DNA of 20,303 nt from SYFI01 sp046095485 (lineage in GTDB: Bacteria > Actinomycetota > Thermoleophilia > Miltoncostaeales > Miltoncostaeaceae): contig JBJTJN010000109.1 in assembly GCA_046095485.1 (NCBI GenBank), positions 1 through 20,303 on the forward strand, written 5' to 3'. Positions 12,593 to 20,302 of the stretch are shown piece by piece (the stretch's first letter is position 1; each line of letters opens with the position of its first letter). The position numbers and the translations under genes were made by a program. A model generated the notes under the pieces. It was not told where the DNA came from and did not search any database. It saw nothing but the letters and a program-made list of their open reading frames with translations.

Positions 12593-13381
12593 ATGGCGTC
12601 CCCCACGGCTGCTGACCGACTGAATGCGCTGTTCAATGAGGCGTACGAGGAGCACGTCGAGCGCATCGTCGCAGGGCTCGGGAACGTGCTGGTGGTGCAC
12701 TCCACGCCGGCCGGGGGCCACTACGCGCACTACGTGCACGGCAGGCTCTCTGATGCCACGGATCCCGTGCCGCCGGCCTTCCGCCTGCTGAAGGCCATCG
12801 GGCACGGGCCCACGGCGTTCCCCGCCCTCTCGCCTGATGACGCCGCTCGCGCGGCGGACATCCGTCGCCAGGCGGCAGCCGCGTTGGAGGAACTCCCCGC
12901 CCTTGGCATCCCAGACGATGCGATGGAGCCCGCGCGCGTCGCGCTGGAGTTCACGGCCGAGCGCGCGGGCGAGCAGCTGGCGACGTTCCCACCTGAGGTG
13001 ATGGATGCCTGCGAGCGGTTGATCGTGGCCGCCGGGCAGGTGCAGGGCACCGCCTGCCGCGACCACGTGGCCGCCCTGCGCCGGGCGATGGGCGAGGATC
13101 GCTGGGTGCGGGCCTATGGGATCGTGGGCACTGGCTGGGGCACCAAGGAGCACGGCACCCACTACGAGGTGATGCTGCACGCCTTCGGACCGGAGGCCCT
13201 GAACGTGCGCTTCTTCGCATCGATGGGTGAGAAGGACGAGGCCCGGCTGCTCAGGCGGGTCGGGGTGATCCTCGCCAACCGGGGCACGTGCCAGGTGGTG
13301 CTGGGCGACGCCCACCGCATGGACGTGGAGCTCATCGGCGACGCCGTGCAGCGGGCGCTGGATGCCGGGGGCGGCACGTGA
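12593..13381 (+). CDS. Protein of unknown function coupled to an efflux transporter
   Basis: 262 residues, soluble, with no signal peptide or membrane segment. It looks mostly helical in the middle (about 80-170). A His-rich stretch HSTPAGGHYAHYVHG (36-50) and a second HGTHYEV (187-193) could bind metal or a ligand. The C-terminal third, with VRFFASMGEKDEARLL and CQVVLGD, appears alpha/beta. I do not recognise a family. Its stop overlaps a possible GTG start of the transporter gene, so the two are probably made together; it may serve the same substrate or regulate it. The frame is supported by codon pattern, the upstream -10 element and the coupling. Confidence 0.75.
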   Translation: MASPTAADRLNALFNEAYEEHVERIVAGLGNVLVVHSTPAGGHYAHYVHGRLSDATDPVPPAFRLLKAIGHGPTAFPALSPDDAARAADIRRQAAAALEELPALGIPDDAMEPARVALEFTAERAGEQLATFPPEVMDACERLIVAAGQVQGTACRDHVAALRRAMGEDRWVRAYGIVGTGWGTKEHGTHYEVMLHAFGPEALNVRFFASMGEKDEARLLRRVGVILANRGTCQVVLGDAHRMDVELIGDAVQRALDAGGGT

Positions 13382-13383
13382 GC

Positions 13384-14802
13384 ATGAGCGCCACCACCCA
13401 GCGCCGCCTGGTGCTCCTGGCCATGACGGCCTCGGTGTCGCTGATCCTGTTCGACCAGACCGTGGTGTCGGTGGCGCTGCCCCAGATGGGCGAGGCCACG
13501 GGCTTCGGCCCGACCACCAGCCACTGGATCGTGGACTCCTACCTCATCGCCATCACGGCGTTCGTGATCGTGGGAGGTCGCCTCGGGGACCGCTTCGGGC
13601 GGCGGCGCGGGTTCGTGTGGGGCTCGGTGATCTTCACGATCGGATGCGCGATGAGCGCCGTGGCCATGGGCCCCACCCTCATGCTGGTCGGACGGGTGCT
13701 GCAGGGAATCGGTGCAGGGCTCATGCAGCCCACGGGACTGGCGATCGTGTCGGAGGAGTACGGCCCCGAGAACCGGGGCAAGGCGCTTGGAACCGTCATC
13801 GGTATCTCCTCCGCTTTCCTCGCCGTGGGCCCCCTTGTCGGCGGCTTCCTCGTCGATGGCCCCGGCTGGCGGTCGATCTTCATCATCACCCCGCTCATCG
13901 CCGTGCTGAGCGCCGGCCTGGCGCTGTTCGTGGTGCGCAAGGGCGCCACCGACCGGGGCCGCAGCCTCGACCTTCCCGGGTCGCTCCTGCTCGCCGGATC
14001 GCTCACGGCGATCCTCATGGCCCTCACGGAGGGGCCCGACGAAGGCTGGCTTCAGCTGCGGGTGCTCGTGCTCATCGCGATCGGCGTGGTGCTGGGCCTG
14101 CTGCTGGTGTGGCGCGAGATGCGGGTGCGGGCGCCGCTCATCGATATCCCCCTGTTGCGCACGCGCGCCATGTGGACCCCCGTGGTGTCCGGGATGATGT
14201 GCCAGTTCATCATCGTCGGCATGACCGTCTACGCCGCCATCTACTTCCAGCTGGGCATGGGCGAGACGGCGTTCGTGGCAGGGCTGATGTTCATGCCGGC
14301 CGTGATCCCCGTGGTCATCGCGCCGCTGGCCGGCACGTTTGCCGACAGGAAGGGCGAGCGCATGCCCATGTGGATCGGCTCGCTGCTGCTCTCGGTCGGT
14401 TGCCTCGTCACGGCCGCGGGGGGCTTCATGGAGTCGTACCCGTGGATCGCCGTGGGCCTCGGCATCGTCGGCGTCGGGCGCCCATTCGTGCTCACTCCCA
14501 TGAACAGCGCGTGCATCGGCGGTTCGCCGCCCGAGGATCACGCGGTGGCGGCGGGCATCGCGTCGGCAGCGCGGTTCCTCGGCGGGTCCGTGGGCGTGGC
14601 CGTGTGCGGCGCGGTCACCGCACAGGTTCTCGCCCGCATGGACAGCGTGGCGGAGCTCGCCCAGTCGCGGGCCTTCGGCTTTGCGATGATCGCCTGCATG
14701 ATCGCCGGGCTCATCGGAATGTGGGCCGCCCTCATGATGCCCCGGGGCTTCACCCGTGATCGGGTCCCGGACAACCCGCACGCCGCACCAGTTCACCCTT
14801 GA
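13384..14802 (+). CDS. Multidrug efflux MFS transporter, DHA2 (EmrB/QacA) family
   Basis: 472 residues, highly hydrophobic, compatible with 14 membrane helices. The family landmarks are DQTVVSVALP (24-33) in the first helix (motif D1 region), motif A GRLGDRFGRRR (65-75) between helices 2 and 3, RVLQGIGAGLMQPTGLAI in helix 4, and motif C-like AVGPLVGGFLVDGPGWR in helix 5. These proteins exchange protons for drugs or metabolites in the cytoplasmic membrane. ATG 13384 is chosen. GTG 13378 overlaps the previous stop by four bases (GTGA) and is equally possible. It is followed after 34 bases by the ATP-grasp gene with its own GGAGG, so the three are likely cotranscribed. The exported substrate is unknown. 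Confidence 0.9.
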   Translation: MSATTQRRLVLLAMTASVSLILFDQTVVSVALPQMGEATGFGPTTSHWIVDSYLIAITAFVIVGGRLGDRFGRRRGFVWGSVIFTIGCAMSAVAMGPTLMLVGRVLQGIGAGLMQPTGLAIVSEEYGPENRGKALGTVIGISSAFLAVGPLVGGFLVDGPGWRSIFIITPLIAVLSAGLALFVVRKGATDRGRSLDLPGSLLLAGSLTAILMALTEGPDEGWLQLRVLVLIAIGVVLGLLLVWREMRVRAPLIDIPLLRTRAMWTPVVSGMMCQFIIVGMTVYAAIYFQLGMGETAFVAGLMFMPAVIPVVIAPLAGTFADRKGERMPMWIGSLLLSVGCLVTAAGGFMESYPWIAVGLGIVGVGRPFVLTPMNSACIGGSPPEDHAVAAGIASAARFLGGSVGVAVCGAVTAQVLARMDSVAELAQSRAFGFAMIACMIAGLIGMWAALMMPRGFTRDRVPDNPHAAPVHP

Positions 14803-14836
14803 CCCACCGCAGAACACCCACTTGGAGGACCGACTG

Positions 14837-16228
14837 ATGTCCCAGGCAGCCGCCGACGTCGTGACGATGTCCCGATCGCTCGAGCTCACCCGCGAGGCCG
14901 CAGAGCACGCCATCAAGGATCCGGAGGACCTCAACCACTTCCGCGACAAGATGAACGCCTACCTGCGGTCCGAGGTGGACCCGGAGTTCTTCTCGCACTG
15001 GAACGTGATCCCCAGCCCCTTCGTGGTGGACGACGCCGAATGCCGCGGGTTGTTCGACCAGGCCATCGCGCTGCACGACGCCGTGGAGTTCGTGCTGGAC
15101 GCCTACATCGACGGCCAGCCCGAGGTACGCGAGCTGTACGACCGCTATGACGTGCTGAGCGAGGAGTTCGCCAAGTGCGCCGCCACCTGGCAGGGCTGGG
15201 GGCGGTACGACTTCCTGCTCTCCGACGGCGCGCGCCCGGTGTTCATCGAGACCAACGCCGCCATGGCCAGCGGCATGCTGCCCATGAACTACCTCAACGA
15301 GTACTACCGGCACCACGTGCCGGAGGGCATCGCGCCCGGCGGCGAGCGGGTGCCCCTCCCCTACGACGACTTCTCGCGCGGCGGCGAGGTGGTGCTGAAG
15401 CACGGGCGCTCGGTGCACATGAACGACGGCTGCGTGGCGATCCTCATCGACGGCAACAAGAAGTTCCACGAGGCCGGCATGCTCGTGAAGAGCCTGCACG
15501 CCGCCGGGTGCGAGAACGCCGTGGTGGCATCGATGGACGACGTCACCGAGAAAGGTGGCCGGCTGTGGGTGTACGGCGAGCCAATCGCCCTTGCGTTCAT
15601 GAAGGTGCGCCTGTTTGGCGCCGTGCACAAGTGGTCGGCCGAGGCCTTCCGCGAGCATGGATCGTTCTTCGACGCCGTCAAGCGCGGCGAGCTGGTGGCC
15701 CTTAACTGCCTTGCAGCCGAGACCCTGGCCGAGGACAAGATCGTGTTCGCGGCGATGCGCCTGAGGTCGATGATGGAGCAGATGGACGACCGGCTGCGTC
15801 ATGTGGTGGACCACCACACCGTGCCCACCTACGCGCTCGAGGATGGCCCGATCATCCTCGACGGGCAGGAGGTGGACCTGGTGGAGACCGCCCTCGGCGA
15901 CCAGGGCAACTGGATGCTGAAGCCCCGCAACGACTACCGCGGCAGCGGCGTGACCAGCGGGCGCGCGGTGTCGGCAGACGACTGGACCGCCCTGCTGCAC
16001 AAGGAGATGGGCAAGGGTGACTACCTGCTGCAGCAGCGGGTGGACCACGTGGACCTGCCGGTGGCGCTTCCCGACGGCCGCGGCGCCGAGGTGGTGGGCC
16101 ACAACCTGGCCGGCGGCGTGTACGTGGCCGCGGCCACGGCAAACGGCATCGTCGCCCGCGCGGGCGCAGGCGAGGTGGTGAACGGCATCACGGGCGCATG
16201 GATGCTCCCCGTGTGGTGCCGTCGGTAG
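14837..16228 (+). CDS. Glutathionylspermidine-synthase-like ATP-grasp ligase
   Basis: 463 residues, soluble. GRYDFLL (122-128) and PVFIETNAA (134-142) resemble the GRFDF...LEYNADTP region of GSP synthetase. EDK (299-301) followed by a helix matches its SNKALL helix, and WMLKPRNDYRGSGV (359-372) matches the KKPxxxREGxxV glycine-rich ATP loop. The E-T-N metal-binding motif comes before the Lys and Gly-rich loop, as in this permuted ATP-grasp branch. Such enzymes join a carboxylate, activated as acyl phosphate, to an amine. The N-terminal amidase domain of bifunctional GSP synthetase/amidase is absent, while a separate amidase-like gene lies next door. Start ATG 14837 has TTGGAGGA with 8-base spacing. 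The substrates are unknown. Confidence 0.82.
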   Translation: MSQAAADVVTMSRSLELTREAAEHAIKDPEDLNHFRDKMNAYLRSEVDPEFFSHWNVIPSPFVVDDAECRGLFDQAIALHDAVEFVLDAYIDGQPEVRELYDRYDVLSEEFAKCAATWQGWGRYDFLLSDGARPVFIETNAAMASGMLPMNYLNEYYRHHVPEGIAPGGERVPLPYDDFSRGGEVVLKHGRSVHMNDGCVAILIDGNKKFHEAGMLVKSLHAAGCENAVVASMDDVTEKGGRLWVYGEPIALAFMKVRLFGAVHKWSAEAFREHGSFFDAVKRGELVALNCLAAETLAEDKIVFAAMRLRSMMEQMDDRLRHVVDHHTVPTYALEDGPIILDGQEVDLVETALGDQGNWMLKPRNDYRGSGVTSGRAVSADDWTALLHKEMGKGDYLLQQRVDHVDLPVALPDGRGAEVVGHNLAGGVYVAAATANGIVARAGAGEVVNGITGAWMLPVWCRR

Positions 16229-16251
16229 CAGCCCGTGAGCCCGTCGGTGAG

Positions 16252-16268
16252 CGCGCCCGGGCGGCGCG
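16252..16268. terminator. Possible bidirectional hairpin between convergent genes
   Basis: CGCGCC (16252-16257) and GGCGCG (16263-16268) form a 6-bp stem with a 5-base loop between the ATP-grasp and amidotransferase stops. A wider TGAGCCC/GGGCTCA pair (16236-16242, 16274-16280) brackets it. No T-tract is present, so termination is only suggested by position. Confidence 0.3.
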
Positions 16269-16277
16269 GTACGGGGC

Positions 16278-16991
16278 TCAGCCCCGGCTGCGCCGCCGCT
16301 TGCGCGCTGCGGCCTGGTTCACGAGCCAGTCACCGGTGACCGAGCTCTCGAGGCATTCCGGATGCCACTGCACGCCGAGGATGCCCCGGTCCTTGCACGC
16401 GATGGCCTCCGGCACGCCGTCCGGCGCATAGGCCACCACCTCGGTGCCATCTCCCGGGATGGTGATCATCTGGTGGTGCGCGGAGTTCACCTGGTACATG
16501 CCATCCGGCACCGGCGCGGCGTTGTGCACCTCCACCTCGTGCACGATCAGCTCGAGCGGCTGGTTCCATGATGAATGCGGCACCTGGTCGAGGGGGGCGT
16601 CCGCGAGGGATCCGCCCAGGGACACGTTGATGAGCTGCGCGCCGCGGCAGATGCCCAGCATGGGGATGCCCTTCTCGATCGCCGCGTGCACCAGCCGGAA
16701 TTCCCGGATGTCGCGGGTCATGTCGAGGTCCTCGCCATCCTCCGGGGCGTGCCCGTACCAGCGCGGGTCCACGTCCTCGCCGCCCGGCATCAGCAGGCCG
16801 TCGACGATCTGCACGGCGTCCTCCGGATCGAGCCCCTCGGGGAGCAGGATCGGGCTGCCGCCCGCGCGGTGCACGAAGTCGATGTAGTCCATGGTGATGG
16901 CCATGGCGCTACGGCCCTCGAACGCCGCCACGCCGGGCCGGATGCGTTCGGCAGGGATCTGCCGCATGGAGATTCCGATGACCGGGGGCAC
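16278..16991 (-). CDS. Class I glutamine amidotransferase / C26 gamma-glutamyl hydrolase (PuuD-like)
   Basis: 237 residues. The nucleophile elbow is GICRGAQLINVSLGG, with C115. The other triad members are H210 and E212 in VQWHPE. DGLLMPGGEDVDP is the conserved oxyanion region, and RDIREF and SAHHQ are typical of the C26 group that hydrolyses gamma-glutamyl amides (PuuD and similar). It is a stand-alone enzyme with no synthase domain fused. It faces the ATP-grasp gene end to end and is divergent from the FMN reductase. Start is GTG 16991: TAACCT ends 7 bases upstream and a hydrophobic first strand VIGIS follows. A plausible role is to remove a gamma-glutamyl or amide group from a pathway intermediate. 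Confidence 0.9.
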   Translation of the reverse strand: MPPVIGISMRQIPAERIRPGVAAFEGRSAMAITMDYIDFVHRAGGSPILLPEGLDPEDAVQIVDGLLMPGGEDVDPRWYGHAPEDGEDLDMTRDIREFRLVHAAIEKGIPMLGICRGAQLINVSLGGSLADAPLDQVPHSSWNQPLELIVHEVEVHNAAPVPDGMYQVNSAHHQMITIPGDGTEVVAYAPDGVPEAIACKDRGILGVQWHPECLESSVTGDWLVNQAAARKRRRSRG

Positions 16992-16998
16992 GGGGGCG

Positions 16999-17004
16999 AG
17001 GTTA
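16999..17004 (-). promoter_or_regulatory. Putative -10 element (TAACCT) of the amidotransferase gene
   Basis: On the minus strand TAACCT ends 7 bases before GTG 16991. It shares a 47-bp gap with the divergent promoter of the FMN reductase gene. Confidence 0.45.
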
Positions 17005-17025
17005 GCGGCGCGTGGCGCAATCCGG

Positions 17026-17031
17026 TATACC
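17026..17031 (+). promoter_or_regulatory. Putative -10 element (TATACC) of the FMN reductase-oxidase operon
   Basis: TATACC ends 7 bases before the GTG at 17039. The last base differs from TAnnnT. No Shine-Dalgarno sequence precedes the start. Confidence 0.4.
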
Positions 17032-17038
17032 CCGGTGC

Positions 17039-17689
17039 GTGACCGAAACTCCCCAGCCCGCCCCCGTGCTCTGCATGACCGGCAGCATCGTGACCGGGTG
17101 CTTCGTGTCGCGGCTGGTGGGCGTGGAGGCCGACCTGCTGAGGGCCCAGGGCGTGGATGTGGCGGTTCTGGAGCTCGACCAGCTCGACCTGCCGGTGTTC
17201 CACGAGCGCATCGAGCGGCAGGGCCTGCCGCAGGGCGCGCTGGCGCTGAAGGGGTTGCTGCGTGCCGCCCGGGTGATCGTGGTGGGCGCGCCGGAGCTCA
17301 ACGACGGACCCACGTCGGTGCTGAAGAACGCCATCGACTGGGCGTCACGGCCCGCGCCGGGCGAGCAGCATCGGGGCGAGTCGTTCGCCGGGGCATCCGC
17401 CGCGATCATCTCGGCGTCGAAGCACGTGCATGCGGGCATCCGCGGCGCCGACATGCTGCGCAACTGCCTCACGTCGCTCGGAGTCACCGTGATGCCCGAG
17501 CAGGTGGCGGTGGCGCGGGCGCCCGAGGCATTCCACGAGGGTCACCTCGACGACCCGCATGCCACGCAGGACCTGCAGGCGCTCAGCCAGGCGATCGTTG
17601 ATGAGCTGGCGATCCCCCGCAGGGAAGTGCACCAGATGACATGGGCCGAGCGTGCGGCGCCCGTCCCCGACCGAGGGAGCAGCACCTGA
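17039..17689 (+). CDS. NADPH-dependent FMN reductase family protein
   Basis: 216 residues with a flavodoxin-like fold. The FMN phosphate loop is GSIVTGCFVSRLV (residues 15-27). APELNDGPTSVLKNAIDWASR (84-104) corresponds to the conserved PEYNGSIPGxLKNAIDW of the family, and FAGASAAIISAS (117-128) is the following flavin-contact strand. These proteins reduce FMN or azo/quinone compounds with NAD(P)H. GTG 17039 is chosen on the -10 spacing and the family-like N-terminus. The TGA overlaps the ATG of the oxidase gene by one base, so both are translated together. It may supply reduced flavin or reduce a quinone made by the oxidases. Confidence 0.85.
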   Translation: MTETPQPAPVLCMTGSIVTGCFVSRLVGVEADLLRAQGVDVAVLELDQLDLPVFHERIERQGLPQGALALKGLLRAARVIVVGAPELNDGPTSVLKNAIDWASRPAPGEQHRGESFAGASAAIISASKHVHAGIRGADMLRNCLTSLGVTVMPEQVAVARAPEAFHEGHLDDPHATQDLQALSQAIVDELAIPRREVHQMTWAERAAPVPDRGSST

Positions 17690-19308
17690 TGACCACCTCC
17701 GCAACCCCGCCCCGGCTGGCCGCCGCCATGGAGGCCTGGCGCCTGTCCATCGGCCCCGAGAACGTCATTGACGACCCCGCCACCCTCGATCTCACCGGAA
17801 CGGCCACCTATGCCGTGGACCAGCCGGTGCCGGCGGTCATCCGCCCCAGCACCACGATCGAGGTGTCGCAGTGCCTGCGCATCGCGACCGCGAACGGCAT
17901 CCACGTCTACCCCATCAGCCGTGGCATGAACTGGGGATACGGCTCGAAGGTGCCGGTGGAGAGCAACTGCGTGGTGATGGACCTCGGCCGCATGGCCCAG
18001 ATCCTCGATTACGACGTGGAGATGGGCACGGTCACGGTACAGCCGGGCGTCACGTTCCACCAGCTGCAGGACCTTCTCGAGGCCAACGGGTCGAAGCACT
18101 TCATGGCCGCCCCCGGCACCAGCCCCCATGCATCGTGCATCGGCAACGCCCTCGATCGCGGCTGGGGGTTCGGGCCCTACTCGGACCGCTTCGACTACTC
18201 GGCGGGCATGGAGGTGGTGCTGCCGGACGGCGAGGTGGTGGAGACCGGCAACGCGCGCTTCCGCGGATCGCGCAGCGCCCACCTGTTCAAGTGGGGGAAC
18301 GGCCCCTACGTGGACGGCATCTTCACCCAATCGAACTTCGGCGTGGTCACGCGCATGACGTTCTTCGTGGCCGAGACGCCCCCCATCTTCGCGTCGTACG
18401 TCTACAAGATCGCCGGCGACGCCAAGCTGCCCGCCCTCATGGACGCCCTTCGGGAGCTGAAGATGCGCCACATCATGCGCACCAACTTCAAGGTGCAGAG
18501 CTTCTACCGCCTGTTCATGGAGCGCCAGCAGTTCCCGGCCGACCAGGACGACTTCCTGCTCACCCCCGAAGCCGTGGCCGAGGCCAAGGCGCAGTGGGGC
18601 ATCGACGACTGGAATGGCTTCGGGGCGCTGTACTGCTGGTCGGACGCCCAGTACGCGGCCGAGCGGGAGATCGTGGAGCAGGTGCTTCGCCCCCACGTGG
18701 ACGCCCTGGTGTTCCTCGACGCCGACGTGATGGCCCGCAAGGACGCCATCAAGGACGAGGTGCTCGAAGAGACCGGCTTCCACCTGGAGCAGATCCTCGA
18801 CCGCTTCTGGGTGAACACGCGCCTGATCGGCGTTGCGCGCGGCAAGGGCGTGTCGGGCGCCTATTTCCGCAAGAGCACCCCGGTACCCGACGAGCTCGAC
18901 CTCGATCGCGACCGCGTGGGCTTCCTGTGGGTGGACCCCATCCTGCCGCTGCGCGGCACCGACGTGCGGGACGCCGCCGACCTGGCGGGGCAGATCATGA
19001 GGCACCACGGCTTCGAGCCGAACCTCGGGTTCAACTGCGTGACCGAGCGCGCGATCTTCATGACCATCTCGCTGGTGTTCGACCGCGAGCGCGAGGGCGA
19101 CGACGCCCGCGCCATGCGGTGCGCCAAGGAGCTTGCCCAGCGCATGACCGCCGAAGGCTTCACCCTCGGCCGCGTGGCCAACGGACTGATGAACGTGCTC
19201 GACCACGCCCAGCCGGCATCGCTCGACCTGCAGCACCGCATCAAGGAGGCCCTCGACCCGGCGGGCATCCTCTCGCCCGGCCGGTACGAGGTGCCGCCCT
19301 CGTTCTAG
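17689..19308 (+). CDS. FAD-linked oxidase/hydroxylase of the vanillyl-alcohol oxidase / p-cresol methylhydroxylase group
   Basis: 539 residues. The PP-loop FAD-binding domain contains YPISRGMNWGYG (74-85), VTVQPGVT (115-122) and a second contact around NALDRGWGFGPYSDRF (153-168). TQSNFGVVTRMTFFV follows. The C-terminal cap region includes LGFNCVTERAIFMTISLVFDR. This order and length match VAO/PCMH flavoproteins, which oxidise 4-substituted phenols through a quinone methide, often with covalent FAD; the covalent residue cannot be identified with certainty here. Start ATG 17689 overlaps the previous stop (TGATG), with GGGAG 9 bases upstream. It converges with the multicopper oxidase, four bases apart. 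The cytochrome subunit of p-cresol methylhydroxylase is not encoded beside it. Confidence 0.88.
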   Translation: MTTSATPPRLAAAMEAWRLSIGPENVIDDPATLDLTGTATYAVDQPVPAVIRPSTTIEVSQCLRIATANGIHVYPISRGMNWGYGSKVPVESNCVVMDLGRMAQILDYDVEMGTVTVQPGVTFHQLQDLLEANGSKHFMAAPGTSPHASCIGNALDRGWGFGPYSDRFDYSAGMEVVLPDGEVVETGNARFRGSRSAHLFKWGNGPYVDGIFTQSNFGVVTRMTFFVAETPPIFASYVYKIAGDAKLPALMDALRELKMRHIMRTNFKVQSFYRLFMERQQFPADQDDFLLTPEAVAEAKAQWGIDDWNGFGALYCWSDAQYAAEREIVEQVLRPHVDALVFLDADVMARKDAIKDEVLEETGFHLEQILDRFWVNTRLIGVARGKGVSGAYFRKSTPVPDELDLDRDRVGFLWVDPILPLRGTDVRDAADLAGQIMRHHGFEPNLGFNCVTERAIFMTISLVFDREREGDDARAMRCAKELAQRMTAEGFTLGRVANGLMNVLDHAQPASLDLQHRIKEALDPAGILSPGRYEVPPSF

Positions 19309-19312
19309 CGGG

Positions 19313-20302
19313 CTACTTCACCACCTGGACCGGCGCCATCATGCCGTGGTCCTCGTGGAAGAGGATGTGGCAGTGGATGACGAACCGGCCGGTGAAGTCG
19401 GTGTACCTCTGCCGGATGACCACCTTGCCGGGCACGCCGTTGGCCATCGGCGGGATCGGCACGGTGTCGCGGTACTCCACTCCCTGCACCGGCTGGCCGT
19501 TGATGGAGACCACCTGGAACGGCTGGACGTGGATGTGGAACGGGTGGTACTCGGAGGTCGTATTGGTGAGCGTCCACTCCTCCACCGTGTTCAGCTTCAT
19601 CGCGAAGAGGTTCTTGCTGCCCCAGGCGTCGTAGTTCATGTCGTTGATCAGGAACTGCGGAGTGGTGTTGCCCGGCGCCGGGGGCATGGAGAACTGCACG
19701 GTGCGGCTGTTGTGCACGGGCTCGCCGCGCAGGTCGGGCATGACGGGCTTCATCTTCGGCAGCTTCGCCCCGGCCACCGGGGTGCCGGATGTGCGGGCGG
19801 TCAGCAGGTCCTGCAGCGGAATCGCCTGGAAGCCCGACCCCCACGGGATGTTCTGCACGGAGATGTCGCCCGGGGCGTCCTTGCGAATGAGGATGCTGCG
19901 GCGTCCCGCGGGCGGGATCAGCATGTCGTCGGTGGGGATCGGTCGCGACGTCGGGTTGGCATCGGTCGAGATGGTCCAGGCCTTCATCCCCGCCGGGATC
20001 TGGATGCGCATGAAGGAGTCTGACTGGAGGTTTGACAGGCGCCAGCGCTGGATCTCCCCCGGGCGCATGTCGATGACGGGCTTCAACTGCCCGTTCACGT
20101 AGGTGTACGTGGGCGCCGAGGACTTCTGCCCGCCAACGACCACCGCGCCGTTGTCCACCTGGAACTGCTGGAACGTGAGCAGCCGGGTGCGGTAGGTGTC
20201 GAGTTCGATGCTCTCGGGGTCAGTGCCGCGCACGATGATCGTCCCGGCCATGCCGGCCATCACCTGGTTGGTCACGTACATATGCCGGTGCGGGTGGTAC
20301 CA
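19313..20302 (-). CDS. Multicopper oxidase (5' part outside the window)
   Basis: 330 codons are in view and the gene continues off the right edge. At its window-edge end WYHPHRH followed by MYVTNQVMAGMAGTIIV is the domain-1 copper motif and following strand of laccase-like oxidases. The C-terminal copper motifs are HPFHIHVQPF and HCHILFHEDHGMM, which hold the type 1 copper (Cys, two His) and the trinuclear site. The Met in GMM is the likely axial ligand. Such enzymes couple one-electron oxidation of phenols, amines or metals to reduction of O2 to water and are usually exported; the signal peptide would lie outside the window. It converges with the VAO-type gene, so both may act on phenolic substrates. 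The true start is not visible. Confidence 0.92.
   Translation of the reverse strand, partial: WYHPHRHMYVTNQVMAGMAGTIIVRGTDPESIELDTYRTRLLTFQQFQVDNGAVVVGGQKSSAPTYTYVNGQLKPVIDMRPGEIQRWRLSNLQSDSFMRIQIPAGMKAWTISTDANPTSRPIPTDDMLIPPAGRRSILIRKDAPGDISVQNIPWGSGFQAIPLQDLLTARTSGTPVAGAKLPKMKPVMPDLRGEPVHNSRTVQFSMPPAPGNTTPQFLINDMNYDAWGSKNLFAMKLNTVEEWTLTNTTSEYHPFHIHVQPFQVVSINGQPVQGVEYRDTVPIPPMANGVPGKVVIRQRYTDFTGRFVIHCHILFHEDHGMMAPVQVVK

Noticed and set aside
13162..14949. A 595-codon open frame on - across the MFS gene
   Set aside because: The Asp/His/Arg-rich product has no motif and mirrors the transporter's codon pattern; the + strand frame has DHA2 signatures.
14750..16102. A 450-codon frame on - opposite the ATP-grasp gene
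   Set aside because: His/Val/Leu-biased antisense translation; the + frame carries the ATP-grasp motifs and a good ribosome site.
16236..16280. TGAGCCC / GGGCTCA inverted repeat as a strong terminator
   Set aside because: The loop is 31 bases and there is no T-tract; only the inner 6-bp hairpin was kept, with low confidence.
17542..19236. Long open frames on - opposite the VAO-type oxidase, and on + in another frame (17871-19634)
   Set aside because: Both are shadows of the oxidase; neither has a start signal or recognisable domain.
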